From CAVZCC01 sp963773765 (GTDB lineage Bacteria > Actinomycetota > Acidimicrobiia > Acidimicrobiales > Microtrichaceae): a stretch of 64,000 nucleotides of DNA. A program made the position numbers and the translations under genes. The stretch lies in assembly GCA_963773765.1 (NCBI GenBank), contig CAVZCC010000008.1:62001-126000 (forward strand). Direction: 5' to 3'. The notes below the pieces were generated by a model that saw only the letters and a program-made list of their open reading frames with translations, was not told the DNA's origin and ran no database searches. This document shows positions 1 through 7,996 of this stretch, piece after piece (position 1 is the first letter of the stretch; the number at the start of each line of letters is the position of its first letter).

Positions 1-1
1 G

Positions 2-67
2 ACCGGCTACATCGTGCCGGAGGACCCGTCGGGCGAGCTGAAGAAGCTGCTCGAGACCCTCAGCTGA
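2..67 (+). CDS. C-terminal fragment of an unidentified protein
   Basis: The window opens inside a plus-strand gene. Twenty-one in-frame codons (starting TGYIVPEDPS and ending LKKLLETLS) run to a TGA at 65-67. The residue pattern is compatible with a cytosolic enzyme, but too little is visible to name a family. A strong palindromic terminator follows 12 bases later, which supports this being a genuine gene end. It is convergent with the SDR gene downstream. Confidence 0.55.
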   Translation, partial: TGYIVPEDPSGELKKLLETLS

Positions 68-79
68 GCCCAGCTCCCG

Positions 80-129
80 GCTTTGTGCTGCGAGCCGCGA
101 CCTCGAGGTCGCGGCTCGCAGCACAAAGC
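80..129. terminator. 50-bp perfect palindrome, bidirectional terminator
   Basis: Positions 80-104 are the exact reverse complement of 105-129, giving a 25-bp perfect stem with no loop beyond its own centre. It lies between two convergent stops (67 on plus, 152 on minus). The core GCTGCGAGCCGCGACCT recurs in the palindrome at 51615-51660, so this belongs to a repeated terminator family. Confidence 0.8.
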
Positions 130-151
130 AGCTCGGCGGGCCGCGTCCGGG

Positions 152-965
152 TCAGCCGACCCGGCCGTGCTGGCCGCCGTCCACCGGCAGCAGCACGGCC
201 GTGATGAACCCTGCGTCGTCGGAGGCCAGGAAGGCCACGGCCCGGGCCACGTCCCAGGCCGTGCCCATCCGCCGCCGCAGCGGGCACCAGGGCGTCGCGC
301 TGGCGGCGGAGCTCGTCACGGTCCACCCCGTACGCACCGGCGATCCCCTCGATCGCCATCGGCGTGTCCATGAGCCCGGGCAGGACGGCGTTCACCCGGA
401 TCCCGTGGCGTGCCCCCGACATGGCCAGCTGGTGGGTCAGGGCGTTGAGCGCCGCCTTGGACGTCTTGTAGGCCACCAGCGGCACCGAGCAGACCGACGC
501 CACCGACGAGACGTTCACGATCGACCCCGAGCCCTGGGCCTTCATGACGGGCAGCACGTGCTTGCAGGTCATCCACGGGCCCTTGAGGTTGACGTCGTGG
601 ATCAGGTCCCAGTCCTCGGCCTCCAGCCGGGTGGCGCTGGAGTCCCCGGTGCCGATCCCGACGTTGTTGACCAACACGTCGATGCGCCCGTGGCGGTCCA
701 GCGAGGCGGCAGCGATGGCGCGGCAGTCCGACTCGTCGGTGATGTCGGCCCGCAACGCCCACGCCCGGCCCCCGGCCGCCTCCACCAGGTCACAGGTCTC
801 CAGGGCCGAGTCGAGGTGCCGGTCCACCGCCACCACCTCCGCTCCCTCCGCTGCCAGTTGCAGGGCGGTGGCCCGGCCGTTGCCGATGGTGTCTCCCGGG
901 GTCTGGCCCGCCCCCACCACCACCGCCACCCGGTCCCGGAACCGGCCCGGTCCCCGTCCGGTCAT
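152..965 (-). CDS. SDR-family oxidoreductase (one doubled wobble base near 281)
   Basis: A short-chain dehydrogenase/reductase of about 270 aa, presumably NAD(P)-dependent and cytosolic. The N-terminal dinucleotide-binding stretch reads VVGAGQTPGDTIGNGRATA, a variant glycine motif seen in one SDR subfamily. VLVNNVGIG, NVSSVAS and the catalytic YKTSK follow, and the C-terminus is FITAVLLPVDGGQ. The reading frame shifts once: in the minus-strand sense CCC is followed by an extra G before CTG (positions 281-282). Removing one base joins the catalytic half to the expected C-terminus. The ATG at 965 overlaps the upstream stop as ATGA, so translation is probably coupled to the AhpD-like gene. The substrate is unknown; the operon suggests lipid or ring-compound catabolism. 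Confidence 0.85.
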
Positions 966-1498
966 GTCGGGAAGCCCGGCACCCCGGCGTCGCGCTCCAC
1001 GCCGAAGGTCCGCAGCGCCATGCACGTCATCACGTACTGGCCCACGGTGAACACCAGGTCCATCAGCTGCTGGGTGGACCACCGGGTGCCGAGCTCGGCC
1101 CAGGTGTCGTCACCGATCCGGTGGTCGTCCACCAATTGGTCCGCCGCCGCGACCACGGCGGCGTCGGGCGCGTCCCACCCTTCGGTGCCGGGCCGGGCCA
1201 GGCGGCGGATCTCGTCGTCGGTGAGCCCCTCCCGCCGGCCGATCAGCGTGTGCTGGCCGAACTCGTACTCGGCGCCACACCGCCAACCCACCCGGAGGAT
1301 GGCCAGCTCACGCTCACGGGAGGGCAGGGAGCTCTTGGCCAGGACGTGACCGCCGAACACCATCCACCGCTTGAGCAGCTTCGGATGGTTGGCCATGGTC
1401 GTGAAGATGTTCAGGGCGCCGACGGCGTCGATCAGGGCCCGGGTGTCGTCGTCCCACGCCTCCTCCGGCAGGGGTGGGACCCGCGGGCCGTCGGTCAT
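962..1498 (-). CDS. Carboxymuconolactone decarboxylase/AhpD-like protein
   Basis: A 178-aa all-helical protein of the CMD/AhpD superfamily. The diagnostic stretch is RERELAILRVGWRCGAEYEF followed by GQH, which keeps the E-x-x-x-H part of the family signature but has a single Cys instead of the CxxC redox pair of true AhpD. Classical peroxidase-partner activity is therefore doubtful. Such single-Cys members often sit in catabolic gene sets with an SDR and acyl-CoA dehydrogenases, as here. The start overlaps the acyltransferase stop (ATGA at 1495-1498) and its own stop overlaps the SDR start, making it third in a four-gene coupled operon. Function is inferred at family level only. Confidence 0.85.
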   Translation of the reverse strand: MTDGPRVPPLPEEAWDDDTRALIDAVGALNIFTTMANHPKLLKRWMVFGGHVLAKSSLPSRERELAILRVGWRCGAEYEFGQHTLIGRREGLTDDEIRRLARPGTEGWDAPDAAVVAAADQLVDDHRIGDDTWAELGTRWSTQQLMDLVFTVGQYVMTCMALRTFGVERDAGVPGFPT

Positions 1499-2949
1499 GG
1501 CGCGGTGCCGTCGCCGTCCCGGTCCGCCGCGGTGCCTCCGGCCGTGCCGTGGTCGATCGCGGCGCCGCCGCCCGCCACCGCCGTGTCCTCGATGACCCTG
1601 TCCTCGACCACGCTGTCCTCGACGACCGGGTCCTCGATCACCGTGTCCTCGACGACCTTTCCGTCGTGGACCTGGACCATCTTGCCGGTGCGGAGGTCGA
1701 GGGCCTCCTTCTCCGAGGAGAACCGCAGCTTCATGCGAAGGACCCGCATCTCGATCAGGTAGTACACCGGCATCGACACCGCGAAGGCGGCAGCGATCAG
1801 CACCGGCGTGCGGATCAGCTGCACCCCGATCGACGCGTTCTCCCCGCCGGTGGCGGCGATGATCAGGATGTAGGGAAGGGCGTGCCAGATGTAGAGGGTG
1901 TAGGAGAGGCGGCCCATCCACTGGAACGGGCCCCACGACCAGAACCGGTTGAGCCACCAGTCGGAGTAGCGGGCCAGGCACAACACGATGACGGCGAAGC
2001 CCATGGCGCCCAACGTGTGTCCGAACCGGAACCAGTACATGGTGTCCAGCATCTGGGGGCGGCTGAACTCCGACGGGCCGTCCGGCAGGTAGGGGAAGAA
2101 CGGCCCACCCAGCTTCTCGATGATCCCGCTCGACAGGTTGAGCATCAGCGAGCCACAGCACGATGCCGGCCGAGCCCGCGACGATGAGCGGCCGCCGGAG
2201 CCGCTCGGCCCGCTCCGCGGTCAGGTACGAGTTGAAGCAGGCCAGCGTCACCCCCAGCATCGAGCGCGTCGGGCCGCTGCAGGAGGGCCAGTCGCACGCC
2301 CGGCGACCATGTCGGTGTCGTCCTGCCAGAACCCGGTGTAGGCGAACCAGCGGGCCACGCCGATGGCCACGAACCCGGCGCCCATGACCCCACCCAGGGT
2401 CCGGACCCAGTTCCTGCGCACGCACAACAGGACCGTGCCGGCGATGAAGAAGTAGAACCACTCCTCCACCGACAGGGTCCAGAGGTGCCACATGTAGCGG
2501 TTCTCCTGGGTGGCGGGCTCGATCATGTAGAGCCCGTTGGGGAAGAACAGGTGGTACATGTACGTGACGGCGGCGCCGGCGTCCTCCAGGATCCCCTTGA
2601 GCGAGATGCCCTCGATCCCGAACACGGTGCCGATGATCCCGATGACGATCCACACGGCACAGAACACCCACACCGACGGCAGCAGGCGGACGGCCCGCCG
2701 GGCGTAGAACTTGCGCAGGTTGATGTTGCCGGTGGACCGGTGCTCCTGCAGCAGCAGGGTCGTGATCAGGAACCCGCTCAGCACGAAGAACGAGTCCACG
2801 ATCGTCACCCAGGACTCCACCCACTGGAACAACGCGTGGCCCACCAGCACCATGGCCACCCCGATGCCGCGGATGCCGTCGAAGCCGCCGATCAGGCCCA
2901 GCTTGGGGGCCTGGCTCACGTAGCCGGGACGGGGGGCCGTGGTGGTCAT
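1495..2949 (-). CDS. Acyltransferase-3 family membrane protein, paralogue A (three doubled wobble bases)
   Basis: A polytopic membrane acyltransferase of about 483 aa, of the type that O-acylates surface glycans or lipids. The N-terminal GGFDGIRGIGVAMVLVGHAL carries the family HA histidine. FFVLSGFLIT, RRAVRLLPS and WTLSVEEWFYF follow, then late helices with GRLSYTLYIWH. Three extra bases (2298-2299, 2264-2265, 2149-2150) double the wobble base of Gly, Ala and Leu codons; removing them gives one continuous protein. The cytosolic tail LRFSSEKEALDLRTGKMVQV is nearly identical to that of paralogue B, then runs into a VEDxVIED repeat. The ATG at 2949 overlaps the paralogue B stop (ATGA). The acyl acceptor is unknown. 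Confidence 0.87.
1585..1659. repeat. Five 15-bp tandem repeats inside the acyltransferase tail
   Basis: Five consecutive imperfect 15-bp units, each beginning GTCCTCGA, encode on the minus strand a five-residue repeat of the form V-[VI]-E-D-x. Because 15 is a multiple of three, copy-number change would keep the frame. They lie after the conserved LRFSSEKE tail motif, in a charged and probably disordered C-terminus. Confidence 0.85.
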
Positions 2950-4277
2950 GACCCGTCGCCCTCCTTGGGCCGGCCACCGGCCGCGGCCCGGGCCTCCTCC
3001 ACGCTCACCATCTTCCCGGTGTTCAGGTCCAGGACCTCCTTCTCCGAGGAGAACCGGAGCTTCACCCGCAGCATCCGGCGCTCCACGCCGTAGAAGATGG
3101 GCAGGCACGCCACCACGGTGACCGCGGCGAGGATCGGCACCCGCGTCTTCTCGCCCAGGACCTCGTTGCCGCCCAGCAGGTCCAGGATGATGAAGTAGAA
3201 GAACGTGTGCCACACGTACACCGTGTAGGACATCCGCCCCAGGAACCGGAGCGGCTTCCAGGACAGGGCCCGGTTGGGGGCCCAGTCCTTGATGCGGGCC
3301 ATGGCCAGCATGGCGGGGGCGAACGCCAGCGCCGTGACGGTGTGGCCGAAGTTGATCCAGTAGATGCGGTCCTCGCCCTGCACCGCGGTGAGCGGGGCCA
3401 TCGGGACGAACGGGTAGGGCACGCCCAGCTTGTCCGCGGTGGACTTGAGGAACCCGGAGGCCACCAGCATGCTGACGGACGCAACCACCAGGCCCACGAG
3501 CCCCACCCGGGGCAACCACCGGCGCCACCGTTCCGGCAGCGGGTCCGGCAGCCTGGAGTTGAGCACGGCCAGGCCCACGCCCCACATGAGCGAGTCGGGC
3601 CGGGACAGCCAGAACAGGCTGAGCCCCCGCTGGAGGGACGGCGAGTCCGGGTTGTCCGGGATCGGCACCGGACCGGCGTGCCCGGCCCAGCGCTGGTAGC
3701 CGATCCAGGCCGCGACCACCGCCAGCACCACGGCCAACTGGGTCATCCACCTCCTGCGGATGCACACCAGGACCGTGACGGCGATGACCAGGTAGAACTG
3801 CTCCTCCACCGCCAGGGACCAGAACTGGTCGATCGAGGTCTTGCCGACCATGGACGGGTCCACCGAGCCCAGGCCGACCGGGAACACGAACTCGTACACG
3901 TAGGTGATGGCCGCCACGGCCTCCTGCCACAGCACCGCCAGGCGCTCGCGGTCGAACAGCAGGCACACCACCACCCAGGCCAGGATGCACAGGTAGGCCG
4001 ACGGGAGCAGTCGCACCGCCCGGCGGGCGTAGAACTTGCGCATGTTGATGGTGTCCTGGTCGCGGTGTTCCTGCATCAGCAGGGTCACGATCAGGAACGC
4101 GCTCATGACGAAGAAGACGTCGATGATGCCGGCGAAGCTGGGCGACAGGTCCGAGTAGGCGTGGTTGAACAGGACCATCAGGATTCCGATGCCCCGTACC
4201 CCGTCGAAACCACCGACGAATCCCAATCGCGGCGCTTCTGACACGTAGGCCGACGACGCCGCCCCCCTTGTCGCCAT
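2946..4277 (-). CDS. Acyltransferase-3 family membrane protein, paralogue B
   Basis: A 443-aa paralogue of the adjacent downstream gene, intact in one frame. It shows GGFDGVRGIGILMVLFNHAY at residues about 16-35, FFVMSAFLIVTLLMQEH, RRAVRLLPSAY, SLAVEEQFYL and GRMSYTVYVWHTFFYF. About ten hydrophobic helices precede a cytosolic tail LRFSSEKEVLDLNTGKMVSV. The tail is conserved between the paralogues although family members usually vary there, so it may be a docking element. The ATG at 4277 gives the expected short N-terminus; the frame is open further upstream but codes low-complexity sequence. It is first gene of the operon and divergent from the acyl-CoA dehydrogenase at 4355, so the 77-bp gap should hold both promoters. 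Confidence 0.88.
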   Translation of the reverse strand: MATRGAASSAYVSEAPRLGFVGGFDGVRGIGILMVLFNHAYSDLSPSFAGIIDVFFVMSAFLIVTLLMQEHRDQDTINMRKFYARRAVRLLPSAYLCILAWVVVCLLFDRERLAVLWQEAVAAITYVYEFVFPVGLGSVDPSMVGKTSIDQFWSLAVEEQFYLVIAVTVLVCIRRRWMTQLAVVLAVVAAWIGYQRWAGHAGPVPIPDNPDSPSLQRGLSLFWLSRPDSLMWGVGLAVLNSRLPDPLPERWRRWLPRVGLVGLVVASVSMLVASGFLKSTADKLGVPYPFVPMAPLTAVQGEDRIYWINFGHTVTALAFAPAMLAMARIKDWAPNRALSWKPLRFLGRMSYTVYVWHTFFYFIILDLLGGNEVLGEKTRVPILAAVTVVACLPIFYGVERRMLRVKLRFSSEKEVLDLNTGKMVSVEEARAAAGGRPKEGDGS

Positions 4278-4354
4278 GGGTCCAGAGGGTACGGGGTGGC
4301 GCGAGGTCGGGACAACCGGGCAAAGTCGCCCGACGACACGGACCGGGGGGTCGG

Positions 4355-5515
4355 ATGGACGAGGGGACGGGCACGACGGAGCCGGGGGCCGGGGGCCCGT
4401 CGGTGGAGGAGTTCCGTGCCGCGGCGGCGGACTGGTTGGCCCGCAACCGGGCCGACGCCCCGCGGGACTACGGGGCGATCCTGCCTCCGGACCTGGCACC
4501 GGAGGGACGACGGTGGCAGGCAGCCCTGTTCGGGGCCGGGTTCGCCGGCATCCACTGGCCCACGGCGCACGGAGGCCAGGGCCTCACGCCGGAGCACAAC
4601 GGGGCATGGATCACCGAGTGTGCCCTGGCCCAGGTGCCGCCGTTCCTGAACATGGTGGGATGCGTGCTCACGGGCTCGGCCCTGTTGGGGTTCGGCACAG
4701 CGGAGCAACAGGCGGAGCACCTGCGCCCGATCATCACCGGCGAGCGCATCTGGTGCCAGCTGTTCAGCGAACCGGACGCCGGGTCGGACCTGGCCGGCCT
4801 GTCCACCCGGGCCGAGCGCGACGGCGACGACTACGTGGTCAACGGCCAGAAGGTGTGGTGCTCCAACGGGCGGGTGGCGGACTGGGGCATCCTCATGGCC
4901 CGCACCGACCCCGACGCCGCGGCGCACCAGGGCATCTCGTTCCTGCTCCTGGACATGTCCTCGCCCGGGGTGGAGCTCCGGCCCCTGCGCCAGATGAACG
5001 GCGAGGCCGAGTTCGACGAGGTCTTCCTGACCGATGTCCGGGTCCCTGCGGCCAACCTCCTGGGCCCGGAGCACGCGGGGTGGATGGTGGGCATGTCCGC
5101 CCTGACCAACGAACGGGGCTACATCGGCGCCTCCGGCGTCTCGCTCAAGCGACGGTTGGACTCGATGCTGGCGCTGGGGGGCGACCTGGACGGCCCGAGC
5201 CGCCAGGCGCTGTCCGACCTGTGGATCCGGGGCACCTCGCTGTGGGCCATGGGCCGGCGCCAGGGCCCGGTGGCCACCGTGCTGGGGTCCGTGGCCAAGC
5301 TGGGGACGACCGAGCTGATGTTCGACCTGGCGCTGTTGCGGTCCGGCCTGGCGGGGCCGGACGGCATGCTGGACGGCGACGTGACCCAGGTCCTGACGTC
5401 GGCCCCCGGGATGCGGATCGCGGGGGGCACCTCGGAGATCCAGCGCAACATCATCGGCGAGCGGGTCCTGGGCCTGCCCAAGGAGCCCAGGCCCACGGGC
5501 CCACCGAACCCCTGA
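4355..5515 (+). CDS. Acyl-CoA dehydrogenase (FadE-like)
   Basis: A 386-aa flavoprotein of the acyl-CoA dehydrogenase family, oxidising an acyl-CoA at the alpha-beta bond with FAD. Visible motifs are FSEPDAGSDLAGL in the middle domain (flavin and substrate contacts), GQKVWCSNGRVADW, and the C-terminal GGTSEIQRNIIGERVLGLP. The N-terminus SVEEFRAAAADWLARNRAD is typical of actinobacterial FadE proteins. ATG 4355 is preceded by a G-rich stretch. The next gene, a second dehydrogenase, starts 64 bp later in the same direction. Substrate specificity cannot be read from sequence; branched, aromatic or steroid side-chain CoA esters are possible. Confidence 0.9.
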   Translation: MDEGTGTTEPGAGGPSVEEFRAAAADWLARNRADAPRDYGAILPPDLAPEGRRWQAALFGAGFAGIHWPTAHGGQGLTPEHNGAWITECALAQVPPFLNMVGCVLTGSALLGFGTAEQQAEHLRPIITGERIWCQLFSEPDAGSDLAGLSTRAERDGDDYVVNGQKVWCSNGRVADWGILMARTDPDAAAHQGISFLLLDMSSPGVELRPLRQMNGEAEFDEVFLTDVRVPAANLLGPEHAGWMVGMSALTNERGYIGASGVSLKRRLDSMLALGGDLDGPSRQALSDLWIRGTSLWAMGRRQGPVATVLGSVAKLGTTELMFDLALLRSGLAGPDGMLDGDVTQVLTSAPGMRIAGGTSEIQRNIIGERVLGLPKEPRPTGPPNP

Positions 5516-5566
5516 GGGTGCTCCCGCGGATCGGTGGCCGGATGTCACCGGGACGGGCCGTGGTCG

Positions 5567-5572
5567 TACCCT
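5567..5572 (+). promoter_or_regulatory. Candidate -10 (TACCCT) for a leaderless transcript
   Basis: TACCCT lies seven bases before ATG 5580, so a transcript starting at normal distance would begin at or next to the start codon. The same spacing recurs before at least eight other genes in the window. Confidence 0.4.
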
Positions 5573-5579
5573 TCTGGCC

Positions 5580-6785
5580 ATGACCCACGCACCGCTCCCC
5601 CAGTCCGTGGACCCCCACGACGTGCTCGGCACCGACGCCCTCCTGTCCGACGAGGAGCGCATGCTCCGCGACACCGTGCGGCAGTTCGTGGGTGACCGCA
5701 TCCTGCCCGAGGTGGGCGACTGGTTCGACCAGGGGATCTTCCCCAAGGAGATGGCCAAGGAGTTCGGGGCGCTGGGGCTGCTGGGCATGCACCTGGACGG
5801 CTACGGCTGCGCCGGCACCTCCGCCACCGCCTACGGCCTGGCCTGCCTGGAACTGGAGGCCGGCGACTCGGGGGCCCGCAGCTTCGTGTCCGTGCAGGGG
5901 TCCCTCGCCATGTTCCCGATCCACGCCTTCGGCTCGGAGGAGCAGAAGCAGGCCTGGCTCCCGGGCATGGCCGCGGGGGAGCTCATCGGCTGCTTCGGCC
6001 TGACCGAGCCGGACTCCGGCTCGGACCCGTCATCCATGCGGACCACCGCCCGCCGGGACGCCTCCGGGGACTGGGTCCTCAACGGCGCCAAGATGTGGAT
6101 CACCAACGGATCGGTGGCCGACGTGGCCGTCGTGTGGGCCCGGACCGACCCCGACGGACCGGACCGGGGCGCGGTGCGGGGATTCGTCGTCCCCACGGAC
6201 ACACCGGGCTTCTCCGCCCCGCTGATCCACCGCAAGGTCAGCCTGCGGGCCTCGGTCACCTCCGAACTGGTGCTGGACGAGGTGCGGCTCCCCGCCGACG
6301 CGGTGCTCCCGGGGGTGGTGGGCATGCGCGGACCGCTGTCCTGCCTGAACGAGGCCCGGTTCGGCATCTCGTTCGGCGCCGTCGGGGCGGCCCGCGCCTG
6401 CTACGAGGCGGCGTTGGCCTACTCGCTGGAGCGCCGGCAGTTCGACCGGCCCATCGCCGCGTTCCAGCTCACCCAACGCAAGTTGGTGGAGATGATGGTC
6501 AAGGTCCAGCGGGGCACCCTGGTGGCGCTGCACCTGGGGCGCATGAAGGACGCCGGCACCCTCGCCACGCCGCAGGTCAGCTTCGCCAAGATGGACAACG
6601 TCCGCATGGCGCTCGAGGTGGCCCGGGAGGCCCGCTCGGTGCTGGGTGCCAACGGCATCACCACCGAGTACCCGGTGATCCGCCACATGAACAACCTGGA
6701 GTCCGTCTTCACCTACGAGGGCACGAACGAGATCCACACGCTGATCCTCGGCCAGGCCATCACCGGCATCGCTGCGTTCAGCTGA
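5580..6785 (+). CDS. gcdH: Glutaryl-CoA dehydrogenase-type acyl-CoA dehydrogenase
   Basis: A 401-aa acyl-CoA dehydrogenase whose signatures fit glutaryl-CoA dehydrogenase, which oxidatively decarboxylates glutaryl-CoA to crotonyl-CoA in lysine, tryptophan and benzoyl-CoA degradation. These are SFVSVQGSLAMFPI near residue 100, LTEPDSGSDPSSM, GAKMWITNGSVADV, and the C-terminal TYEGTNEIHTLILGQAITG, which contains the expected catalytic Glu in the TYEGT position. Length matches the family. ATG 5580 follows a TACCCT hexamer at leaderless spacing. The upstream dehydrogenase suggests a shared catabolic role. A related FadE with another substrate cannot be excluded, hence moderate certainty on specificity. 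Confidence 0.82.
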   Translation: MTHAPLPQSVDPHDVLGTDALLSDEERMLRDTVRQFVGDRILPEVGDWFDQGIFPKEMAKEFGALGLLGMHLDGYGCAGTSATAYGLACLELEAGDSGARSFVSVQGSLAMFPIHAFGSEEQKQAWLPGMAAGELIGCFGLTEPDSGSDPSSMRTTARRDASGDWVLNGAKMWITNGSVADVAVVWARTDPDGPDRGAVRGFVVPTDTPGFSAPLIHRKVSLRASVTSELVLDEVRLPADAVLPGVVGMRGPLSCLNEARFGISFGAVGAARACYEAALAYSLERRQFDRPIAAFQLTQRKLVEMMVKVQRGTLVALHLGRMKDAGTLATPQVSFAKMDNVRMALEVAREARSVLGANGITTEYPVIRHMNNLESVFTYEGTNEIHTLILGQAITGIAAFS

Positions 6786-6814
6786 GGGCCCCGACCCGAT
6801 CCCCCGCGGGACGG

Positions 6815-7798
6815 TCAGCCGGCCGGCACCTCGAAGGTGAGCGTGCCGGTGGGGTCGGCGCCGTTGTTCATCTGCAGCTGGTAGGAGCCGGTGCCGGGCT
6901 CGAGCACGCCGGAGAAGCAGATCGGACCGTCGCGGATCACCTGGTTGGCGTCGAACACGTTGGTGATGGTGGACGTGAAGGCCAGGATGGTCCCGTCGGG
7001 CAGCAGCAGCTGGGTGTACCCGCCGGCCGAGCTCGTGTACGTGTAGCCACCGCGTGGTGACTCGGCGCTGCGGAACTCGCCGGTCAGCAGGATGCTCAGC
7101 TCGTCGTTCCTGGCCGGGACGAACTGCAGGTGCTCGCCGTCCGACGTGTCACTGCACGCGTAGGGCAGGACCTGGCCCTTGGAGATGCTGACGGTGCCGC
7201 CGTAGCCGGTGCCCAGCATGCCGGTGACCGGGACGTCCCGGGGAGCGGCGGTGGTGACGTCGCCGCCCTCCTGCAGGTCGATGGTGGAGCGCTTCTGGTC
7301 GGCCGAGCCGAAGTACAGCGTGGCGTCGTCCAGGGTGAAGTCGTCGGGGAGGTCCGTGATGTCGTACGGGTCGTTGACGGCGATGCCGCCCGGTGGGTAG
7401 GTCTTGGACGGCCGGAGGCCTGGCAGCTCGTCGTCGCCGACGATCACCCCCAGGTCGGCCGTCTGGGCGTTCTCGTCGACCCGGCTGTTGTTCTGCCAGG
7501 TCGCCGTCACGGTCAGGGTGGCGGCGGCCGGGTCGTAGGCCACCTCGGAGACGGTGACCTGCAGCCCGTTGGGCATCCAGATGGTGGCGTCCAGCGTCCG
7601 GGCATCGGCCGCGCCCGATCCCTGCTCCGACGCTCCAGACACGGCCGGCTCCGTGCTCGTGGTGGTGGAGCCGGTCGTGGCCCTGGTGTCGGACGCCTTC
7701 GCGGCCGTGTCCGCATCCCCGCCCCCGCACGCCGCAACCGCCAGGACCATCACGACGGCCAGCGTCGCCCATCCTCCCCGGTGGATCGTTCGCACCAC
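6815..7798 (-). CDS. Secreted lipoprotein of unknown function
   Basis: About 327 aa. GTG 7798 (or the adjacent GTG 7795) lies behind a GAGGAGG ribosome site. The signal peptide is VVRTIHRGGWATLAVVMVLA followed by a lipobox ending VAAC, then a Thr/Ser/Ala-rich linker (about residues 30-70) and a beta-rich extracellular domain. The C-terminus (SYQLQMNNGADPTGTLTFEV) resembles carbohydrate- or protein-binding beta modules, but no family is recognised. It is convergent with gcdH (29-bp gap) and divergent from the SulP operon, about 200 bp away. A surface-anchored binding or sensing role is plausible but unsupported. Confidence 0.8.
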   Translation of the reverse strand: MVRTIHRGGWATLAVVMVLAVAACGGGDADTAAKASDTRATTGSTTTSTEPAVSGASEQGSGAADARTLDATIWMPNGLQVTVSEVAYDPAAATLTVTATWQNNSRVDENAQTADLGVIVGDDELPGLRPSKTYPPGGIAVNDPYDITDLPDDFTLDDATLYFGSADQKRSTIDLQEGGDVTTAAPRDVPVTGMLGTGYGGTVSISKGQVLPYACSDTSDGEHLQFVPARNDELSILLTGEFRSAESPRGGYTYTSSAGGYTQLLLPDGTILAFTSTITNVFDANQVIRDGPICFSGVLEPGTGSYQLQMNNGADPTGTLTFEVPAG

Positions 7799-7996
7799 TG
7801 CCTCCTCGATCGTCGTGAGGCCAGTGTCCACGATGCGGGGCCGCCCGAACCGCGTAGTGACTACGCGATTCCGGCGACCACCCTCGGGATCCTCCGCACC
7901 CCGGACGTCACCCACGGGCGGCCGGAGGGAACCACTTCCTGCCCGCTCCCGACCCCTAGGGTGGCGTCGTCCCGAACGCGATCTCCGAGGCGCCCC

